From: Atrina japonica
Lineage: Eukaryota; Mollusca; Bivalvia; Pterioida; Pinnidae
DNA length: 64,000 bases
Reading direction: 5' to 3'
NCBI GenBank assembly: GCA_030159075.1
Contig: BROG01000129.1
Span: forward strand, 834,501 to 898,500
Part shown: in pieces, positions 25,601-36,500 of the stretch
Layout of the letters: every line of letters begins with the position of its first letter
Position numbering within the stretch: the stretch's first letter is position 1
Notes under the pieces: model-generated
Seen by the model: only the letters and a program-made list of their open reading frames with translations
Told to the model about the DNA's origin: nothing
Database searches by the model: none
Position numbers and translations under genes: made by a program

Positions 25601-27481
25601 CGACGTAATAACTAGGCCAATATGACAGACCTCGACGTAATAACTAGGCCAATATGACAGACCTCGACGTAATAACTAGGCCAATATGACAGACCTCGAC
25701 GTAATAACTAGGCCAATATGACAGACCTCGACGTAATAACTAGGCCAATATGACAAACCTCGACGTAATAACTAGGCCAATATGACAGACCTCGACGTAA
25801 TAACTAGGCCAATATGACAGACCTCGACGTAATAACTAGGCCAATATGACAGACCTCGACGTAATAACTAGGCCAATACGACAGACCTCGACGTAATAAC
25901 TAGGCCAATACGACAGACCTCGACGTAATAACTAGGCCAATACGACAGACCTCAACGTAATAACTAGGCCAATACGACAGACCTCGACGCAATAACTAGG
26001 CCAATACGACAGACCTCGACGCAATAACTAGGCCAATACGACAGACCTCGACGCAATAACTAGGCCAATACGACAGACCTCGACGCAATAACTAGGCCAA
26101 TACGACAGACCTCGACGTAATAACTAGGCCAATACGACAGACCTCGACGTAATAACTAGGCCAATATGGAAATCACTGATTAATAAATCTATAGTAGAAT
26201 GATATTACCTGTCACAGACCTGGAAGTACCCGGAAGAGATCCGCCTTCCACTTTTGGGCGGATTCCTCTGGTTAAACTATGCAGAATTTTCATAGCAGCC
26301 AGGTTAGTTTTAGCTGCCTCTGACAAAATCTGCATTGCCACCATAGTGTCTATCCTGAAATGTTGGAAATCCATAGGTAAGTTTATGTACAGAAATGATT
26401 TAGATTTTTAATTTAAAAATGACTATAGATTTCTGATCATCTTTTGTTACAAGCAAAAATAACTCGAGTCAATAAGAACATGGCACATTAGATATGTAAA
26501 TGGTCGCAACATGAAAAACAATTGTAAATCCTAAACGGGATAGGACCAGGTGTCCGGAAGGAGTCAATGTCCACTGCCAGCATGCCACGCTCTTCGTAAA
26601 TGTAATATGAAAACCTCTCAAGTTCAATGAAAAGGTCAAGTTCAGTGAAATAAAAATTGTAAACCACAGTACATAATGTTAGTATATGTACCTGACTCAT
26701 TAGAATAATCTTGTGGCAGCTGGCATGATACACTTTTTAAAATGTGGACAAAAGTGGGTTGCAATGAAAAATAATCGACATGGTGATAACCACGGTAAAG
26801 TCTCTATAAACAGGTAGCTTCTTATAATAAGGTAAGGGGAAAGATGATCTTCATTAAGCTATTGAATTTTCTACATACCAAACTATCACATTTGTGTGAG
26901 ACGAGAGTATTTTTGCAACTTTTTTATCAATTTATTTACATCTTTCAAAAGTATCTGAAATTCGCTTTCATATAAAAAAAATGCCGTGTAACTAACTGTT
27001 TGTGGTTTTTTAAATATCCCTATGGGGAATATAACAAATTCAAGTTTCATCTTTTTTTGATGAAAGTTTACTAAATTTACATATCAATTTGGCAGTATTA
27101 ATGAATATATCATCAACGACTTACCAGTTCTCATTGGCAAGTCCCATACCACAAGTTGCAAGTGCTTGTAAAGCTTCTGCTAGACCACCACCTAGGTGGT
27201 TTGTACACCGCCACACATCCAAAGCATGCCACAATGTGGGACTGAGGTCATGAACACTACTACTAATTGCTCCTGCACTGTGAGCAGAAAATGAATGCTC
27301 CCTGGTGTCCTGTTTAGTACCCGATCCTTGAGTTGTTCTTGTTGTTCTACTGTATTGCTGATAAAGAATATGTTATATGTTATCAAATTGCGCTGGTATA
27401 ATCCAAATTATATGAAATATTTCCTAACTTCTATAAAAAGGGGGAAATGATACAGTTAATTTACCATTTTCCAACAAAAAG

Positions 27482-27522
<41 letters not shown>

Positions 27523-30500
27523 TATTTGACATACTTCACATGTAAAATATAAATTGTCAATTTTATTTTTGGTGTTATGATTCCATCATAAATATCAGAT
27601 TGTCATAAAATTACCAGATTCAGAAACATAATATTTAAACCACAGTGAAAGGTTATAGAGAGGTGTTGAGTGAAAGTGACTCAAGATCAGATCTTCACCA
27701 AAAGGTCATACAGAGTTCCTGAGTGACAGTGACTCAATATTAGATCTACAGTGTAAATTATATAGAGTTGCTCTCACAGTGACTCAAGTTTAGATATACA
27801 ATATATGATTAAACAATTGTTATATAAATTACATAATATTTAATTTACAGTATAATGCTATTCATAGTTGTTGATTAACGGTAAGTTATATAGGGTTGCT
27901 GATTGATGGTATATAGAGATTGATACATGGCAAAATCTGTATCACATGCCATATCAACCCGAGACTCCAATATCAGCACAAAGGTCGTAGGCCCAAGGGA
28001 TGATATTAGTCGAGGGTTGATATGGCATGTGATACAGAATTTGTCTTCTTTTGTTGTTTTTATCATATATTTAAAATCCTACTGGTAAAATGACAAAATA
28101 TTAAATATATATGATAAAAATATTGTTTGACTTTATGTTATAATCACGACTTGTGTCTGTCAATGAAAATTCCTGTGTCGGCAGATCTCAATAAAATTAC
28201 CGAGCACACAAACTGTTTACAGAACTTAAAATTAGCCCTCCTCAAGATTCTTTCCTGAAATAATTTGTATTGTTGATTGGCAGTGTATTGTTATACAGGG
28301 TTGTTGATAGACAGTGTAATGTTATACAGGGTTGTTGATAGACAGTGTAATGTTGTACAGGGTTGTTGATTGACAGTGTAATGTTATACAGGGTTGTTGA
28401 TTGACAGTGTAATGTTATACAGGGTTGTTGATTGACAGTGTAATGTTATACAGGGTTGTTGATTGACAGTGTATTGTTATACAGTGTTGTTGATTGACAG
28501 TGTAATGTTATACAGGGTTGTTGATTGACAGTGTAATGTTATACAGGGTTGTTGATTGACAGTGTACTGTTATACAGGGTTGTTGATTGACAGTGTATTG
28601 TTATACAGGGTTGTTGATTGACAGTGTAATGTTATACAGGGTCATTGATTGACAGTGTAATGTTATACAGGGTTGTTGATAGACAGTGTAATGTTGTACA
28701 AGGTTGTTGATTGACAGTGTAATGTTATACAGGGTTGTTGATTGACAGTGTAATGTTATACAGGGTTGTTGATTGACAGTGTATTGTTATACAGTGTTGT
28801 TGATTGACAGTGTACTGTTATACAGGGTTGTTGATTGACAGTGTATTGTTATACAGGGTTGTTGATTGACAGTGTAATGTTATACAGGGTCATTGATTGA
28901 CAGTGTAATGTTATACAGGGTTGTTGATTGGCAGTGTAATGTTATACAGGGTTGTTGATTGACAGTGTAATGTTATACAGGGTTGTTGATTGACAGTGTA
29001 ATGTTATACGGGGTTGTTGACTGACAGTACAATATTACACAGGGTTGTTGATTGACAATGCATTGCATTTTGATAAAAATTGTAAGCTAGGTCAAATCAA
29101 TTTGGTTTGTGTCAGTAATTAAAATAATGCTTACTGACACAGCAAAGTAAAATCATTTGGTGATGGTATTACACCAGATTTACAATGGCACTAAAAAGAT
29201 CAAAGTCAATCAGCAATTTCTGTTTGATTAAGCACTCAGTTATACTAACTGTGACAGCACTTGGACGACTCAGAGGTGTCCTGGGTTTGGACATGGATAT
29301 GTTGTCTCCCTCCTTTATTTCTCCTGGTTCCACATGAGCATCAGCCATGACAATTTTACCCACTGATATTATAAACCTCAGTGACAGAAGGGCATTAGGA
29401 TAAGGACTGTAAGCTTCCTGGCACTCAGCTAAACCTAATTAAAAAAACCAAAAAGCATATATTGAGATATATGAATGCAATTGTAGAATAAGTTAATTGT
29501 GAAACTTGACAATTATATTATTTGTTTATTAATAAAAGGGCATCAGCTGGTTTTTTTTCCAAAAAACTTTCTTTCCTTTTTTACTACTTAGATTGATATA
29601 CGATAAGAAAAAAAAGAGATAAACATGGTCATAAACATATTTTGTGAAAATTCCTTGAAAACATCAGTTTGACAATTAGTCACTTGCAATGGCTTATTTC
29701 AACCTTACTCTTTGTATATGCATACAACACTGGACTTGGACATTATTTACACAAAATATATATCAATAAAAGATTTGTTTACGCCTGTTTACAGCTCTTA
29801 TTTGTCATTGTGCAAGTAGTAAATGTAGAAAAAAACTGAGATATTTTTCAGGGGTTAACACAATTATTCATTACAGAATTGCATATCATAATCAATGTTC
29901 ATGAACCTCAACTATAATGTGAAAGTGAGCTTGTATTCTAAACACTAACAGGCAAATCAAAGAAAAGGTGCCACAGGGAAGGAGAACAAACTGTTGATAC
30001 ATTCATTACTATACAATAAATAATTATTAGAACATTTTGACATTGACCCTTGACACCACTGTTAAAGTACATGTACCACAGCTGAACCTGTCTTGACATG
30101 TCCCACTGATAGGGCCTATCAAAATAGGTGGTGTTTAAAAAGAGGTCTGATGTAAACGGTTACTGTATGTATACTAATTTTAGTGGTGTTCTAATATTAG
30201 CACATTTCATGTTCAGCGCTCAAGTCATTGCATTAATTCAAGGGCAGAACTAAAATTTCTCCATCCTGTCATTCTGTATTTGTGTATACATGACAAAGCG
30301 AATGAAATTAATTGCGCAAATTTAAGTTGGGCTAACAAGTCTATACTCCCTGAAAGTGCTAAACTATGATTGTGTTAATCTAAATACACATACACCGGCC
30401 TAGGGTTTTCCCAATTTTCAAAATGTAGAAAAAGTAGGAGGTGAAGGATACTTTGAGCGGCGTAGGTGTGAGCCTGTTAGGGGGGGGTCTAAGGGTATGT

Positions 30501-33500
30501 ACCCCCCAGAAATTTTTTTAAAAAATGGAGCCAGGAGAAGTGATTTCCTTGATTCCTTGATTTACTGGTCAACTTGACTAGTGAATTACTTAGTTTCACT
30601 GGTCGTAGCAAAATTTTACTGGTCCCTATACAAATTACTGAAAAAATCAACAGAAAAATAAACTGTTGTACATGTATATTCATTTATTTATTCATTTTCC
30701 AGCTCAATCTCCCTCACTTTATCATTCATCAAACTTTCAGTCTATGGCTGGCCCAAAAAATTCTTTTTGGATGAGTAAAATTTCAAAACTACTGGTCCAA
30801 ATGATAAAGTGGTTGGACAAATATCATTGTAAGAAGTAAAGAAAAACACAAAGGAGGACCAGCAATTTATTATCCCTATATCTACCGCTCATTCAGTCTT
30901 TTCCTGCACATTGTGGAAAACTTGTATGAACATGTATTTTAACTATTATTTTTCACTACATGTTTATTTTTTATGTAAAACAACATATTTCTTAGTGTTC
31001 TGAAGTCATTTATTTAAAGTGCATTTCAATAAAATTTAACAGCTAAACATTATAATTCGATTTCATTATGTTTTTCTATTTTTGATTTTCTGAATTAAAA
31101 ATTAAAGGATTGTTTTTAAATCAGAAAGTTTTATTTTTTGTGATGAAAACTCTGTATGGGTAAGTAGAATTGTGATGTCTAATTTTTACTTTTTGTTTAA
31201 AGCTCAAGATTTTGAAATTACATATTAGAAAACTTTTAGGCTTATTGAAAAAGCAATGAAATTTGAAAAATTTTTCTATTTAATAGTGAAATTTCTATTG
31301 ATGGGTTTTACATAGAATTTATACTTATATGGTAAAAACCTTAACAGTAACGCTGATAATAGTGTACAAAATGTATGAATAGTAGAACACTTTTTGCACA
31401 TCTATAGGCCTACCGGTGCATTATAAACATTGCTCTTATGGGGAATTTAGGTTCCTGAAAAAATACCAGTGAAAAAACAAGCACTGGGTCAGTTATAAAC
31501 AACTATTTTAATGCACATTAAAAGGATATAAAATGTATGTCATTGTGTCAAATGTGAATTCAGTTGAAAATAGAAACTTTGGGTTGAATGATCCCTGATC
31601 CTGTTTAAGCTGTTAGCAATGACAGTTTAAAAATTTTAAAGACAAATAAATATAAACTAATTCTCTAGACTTAAATGCATTTTAATTAGAGTTTGAGTAA
31701 ACACATCTTTAATATTCTCGGGAATGAATGACATTAAAACCACACAACTCACTAGGTGTATACAATACTCGTCGTCAGCCATGACAGGTTGATGTTTAAT
31801 CACATGGTTGTCACATGGTCAGACGTAATCATTTCTGCACGTGGATAAGATATTACTTAAAACTTGACACATAATAGAGGTATATGTCTTGTCTTGTATA
31901 TAAAAGACGGCCATGACATGACTTTAGCAGGATGGTAGGGCACTCACATTTTATTTTGGACCAATAACTACTTCAGTATGATATTTGTATTTGATCAACT
32001 TTTTCGTCGCCCACACACCAAAGTAGTTGCACCTGGCGATCGGCTATTTCAGGTGCTGATAAAATCCTTTAGTTTTACCCAGCGTTTCCACAAAAATCTG
32101 AATTGGATGGCACAAACATTTAGGCTACCAGTCATTTGGACAAATTATTTGACAAATTTTGGCGGGCTTTTGTCAAATTTATTGGTTTTGCCAGTAAGAT
32201 CAACAGATTTAAAAAAACTCTGACATTTTTCCATTGGATTCGGGAAAAGTAAGCAGCGAATAACGAGAAAGTAGGCAGCATAAATTTCCAGGAGAACCTT
32301 ACATACAGTATTCAACTTTGAATGTGATAAGATAGATGATAAATGAGGTCTGTCAAATCAGGTTTCACTGTCCATTTTAATTAGGTATACATGAAGTGAT
32401 ATACATTTTAGACGCCCATGACATTTCTTTGTAGTTAAAGATCATTGATAGATGTTAGTAATGTCTGTCTGTTTGTTTATTGTTGTTTAACATCCCACTC
32501 AGGAATATTTCACTCATATGGATACATCACTAGTAATACCTCTCTTTATCTTGTCTACAAGATAAAACTGAATACACAGAAATCTTTAATTACATTGATT
32601 AATATTATACCTACCATCTAGATAAGTGTAAAGTCTGTTTTTAAAGTTATTTTGTCCTTGAAGTTGTCCGGCCATATGATGATAAAACAGTCTGGTGAAT
32701 GCCAATTGTCCCATCTGCAAATGAATACTTAAGACTTCAGCAGTAATATGGCGAATAACCATGGCAATAAACAAGATATAAAACACCTGCATGTGTATCA
32801 GTATATCTTTGGAAATAATAAAAAATTAATGCTCACTAATTGTTCAACTTCATATTTTCTTTATATGCATAGGATAAATACCAAGTCAATTTTTATCAAA
32901 TGTAAAACAAAAGTGCAAATTCAGATACACTTGTAATGAATGTAAAAAATCTGCAAACTTTTATCTATTGACAAACATATATCAGACAAATTAAAGCTAT
33001 TTTAAAGTTGAAAAGAAAATGACTGACTGACATATTGTCATTATGGTTTTCCTTCAAATTAAATAAAGTCCAGGAATTCACCTTGAGCAGTTTGATTTCT
33101 CCTGTCCTAAGGTAAGGTTGATGTACAGCATCTGTACGTAGGGAGTACAGCATTGTTTCAGCCAGGAAAAACAAAGCAGGAATGTGGTACCTCTCTAATG
33201 GTGCTTGGTCAAGGGAGGTAATCAGTACATCAAGACAATCTGTCAAAGAAAACCAAGACATTGCTTAAATTATTAGTTTTAACGTATCTTATTTCATGAT
33301 GAGGAATTGAGTAAAAGAAACAAAAATTTGTCATATTATGATAAATATTCTTTCTCCAAGTATACTTATGTTCATGGTGTTGTTTAAAAAATTAATTTCT
33401 TTTAAAAATATTTAAAAATATAATTTGTAATTGTTATTATAATAGACGAGGAAAAATATGTGACCTGATCAAGAATCGAACCCAGGACCTTCCTAAGACT

Positions 33501-36500
33501 AGCAGGACTCTCTAACCAGCTGAGCTATCCAGGCCGATACCCTAGTCTGCACCAATACATTCTACAAGGGGCATTCGCTGTGTTTACCAAAACAATTATT
33601 TCAATTTTTTCTTCTTTCACTACTTGTACTTAATGTACAATAACAAATAAGAGCTAAAGATTGGAATAAAAAGAAATCATATACTCCTCATTAACATATT
33701 TTATGAAAATAAGGTGAGATACAGTGTGGTATGATTATACAAAAGGCTGAATATACTTATTGCAAATGAAAAATTGCCAAATTGGGCTTTTTAAGCAATT
33801 TTTACAAAATATATAGGAATGTTTATGCCTGTTTACTATTTTTTCTTGTTATTGTATATCAATCTAAATCGTAAAAAAAGGATAGAATTAAAAAAAAGAA
33901 TAAAAAAACAGCTAATGCCCTGTAAAGCGATATAAGCTGTCACAATGATTATTTTTGTCCCCTGACATATAGTTGAGAATATGAAGAAATGTATGTTCAA
34001 ATACATTATTAAACACATTAAACATTGTTAAAGCTCTTCTTTTCGAAGTTATCTGTTTTATTAGAATTTAAGTTTTCCTGTACCTTAAAAAATCAAGCTG
34101 TATTTCCATATGCAATGACCTTTCAGATAAACTCTTTCGCCATATCAAATGTACTTCGTACTTCAGTCAGAGGATCTCGGACTATGTTAAAGTTGGCTGA
34201 TTTTTATGTGCTTTATATTTATTTTTAAAATACAAGGATGTGAATTTCATTGGAAAGTGGATGTATTATGTAAAATATATGCCTTTCAATGCTATTTTAA
34301 ATACCTGAAGAAAATAGGATGAATATAAGAATAGATATATCAGGTCACTAAAAATAAAATTTCTGATCTTTAATTTTACCCTGAATGCTGACATTGACAA
34401 AATCAAAACAATATAACTGTGAAAAGTATGCATACCTCATATTTTACAATCGAGCCACAATATCTGGTTGAGTTGGGCAGTTCTTGATCATATGTGTCAA
34501 GAAAGATAAAGCAGAGAATGCGATGGGACGAGTTAAAAATAGGTCAAGATCACCCGATATACCCAGCACATGAACAATGTCAGAAAGGAATATTTTGAAA
34601 CTACGAAAAAGACAAACTTTGCCTGATTTAGGTCTGAAATAATGATGTATGAAAATAAATGCAAAGGGTTATAAGAAAAGTATGTATTTCAACTGCAAAT
34701 AGCACATGTTTCTTGGTCACTCGGTAAAGTTAATTTGCAATGCTCAAAGTATGGCTGACAAAATATAACTGATATTACAGGTTGCGTTTGGTAAGATTGT
34801 TGCAATTTTTAAATTGCACAATTTGTTATTCTAACCATATATAACCACAGCATATATATGATACAGAATATCACATAAAATGGGCATGTAAAATTTCCAC
34901 CTATGACAGCTCATATCCATTTAATTACATCAGATGCACACCACTTGTAGCACCTGTAATGGCTAGGTAATAGATAGAACTTCAAAGGTTAAAGGTCTGA
35001 GGTTCAAATATAAACTAAGAGCTCAGACCCAGATTTGTTAACAAACAACCTATTGTTCGTACGCAATGATCTCAACATCTGAAATTAACGAACTGCAACG
35101 GACGTAGCAAAAAAGGAAATGATTTAAATGCATTAGCCAAAGTTAAATAATTAATGAGTTAAATCAGATTTTTTTTTCAGTTGAACTAGAATAAACTTAA
35201 CTTAACTGAATAATTGACATAACATCATGATTTCAGGATATCAAAGGGTTTAGTTTTAATACATCAGTGAGACTTAAATTTTACAGGAGGTAAAACAAAT
35301 ACAGTATATGTAACTTGTATATAATGACATCCTAAGGACACGGATAGGAGGGAGGTGGTCTTTATATGGTACTATGGGGACAGCAAAAAGCAGTCTTTGT
35401 GACCAGGTGGTCTCTATACACAGATGGTCACAAAAGCAGGTTTTACTGTAGATTATACTCATCATTATTACATGTATGTTTTTATTTTGATACCAGGATA
35501 TTTTCTTGCTCTTCTTGTTCACATTCAATTATTGACATCTTTATATAAGTTATCATCCTAACTGTACATGAGGCATCAGTTAATATATCTAACCACACAT
35601 CTAGCAGCTTTTTAACATGCTCTCATACATCATGTAGTCCAAACATAACATTTAAAATACATGAAACTAGTCTAAGAAGGTTATGGAATTCCCAGAACTT
35701 TGTGATATTTATCAGATAACTATAATAAATAACCAATATGTAATGAGATGTACGTATTTAATCAGTGTAATATATATGTTAATATTTTACCTTCCTGAAT
35801 CTTTCCCTTACACTGGGCTAGCTGTGCAAGCTCTGTCCAAGCCATGGGAAGATTTACGTAAGGTCCAGTCCCATTGTTTCGCAATCCAGCTCTACGCTGT
35901 TAAATTAGTATAAATGACTTTAATATTTTCTGCATACAAAAAGCACAGAATATGTACAATAACTTTGTCCAAAACATGTTTTACAAATATATTATACACA
36001 AGTATCCCAATTTCCACAAACAAGATGATAATGATAATTGTAACTGCCATTCCTAATTTCAACTGTTCTGTAATCCAATGTTATGCATGTTATGCACATA
36101 ATACAGGCCAAACAAAACGTGTGACTTAACTCCATTACTTACTGGCCATGGAAGGTAGACAATAGAGCTTCAAGTTCATAGTAAATAATTGGATCTACTA
36201 TGGCATTTTTCAACTTATATTTACATGTAATGCAAAATAAGTAAACATATCACACAAAGTGGTCGATTTGGGGGGAGGGGGGCATAGGGGGCACATGCCC
36301 CCTTTAAATTGCCTTTTTTCCCTTGTTTTTAAATTAGAAAATAGTTAATAAAGTTTTAGTGTCAGGAAGCCAGAAAATTACCTCTCAGAGATTTCAAAAT
36401 CAAAACATTTTCTAGACTGAATCAAGAAAAGTGCTTTCCAGATCTTTTAAAGATAAAAAAAAATTCTTGACCCCATTTGAATTAATTGCTGGCCTGTAAC

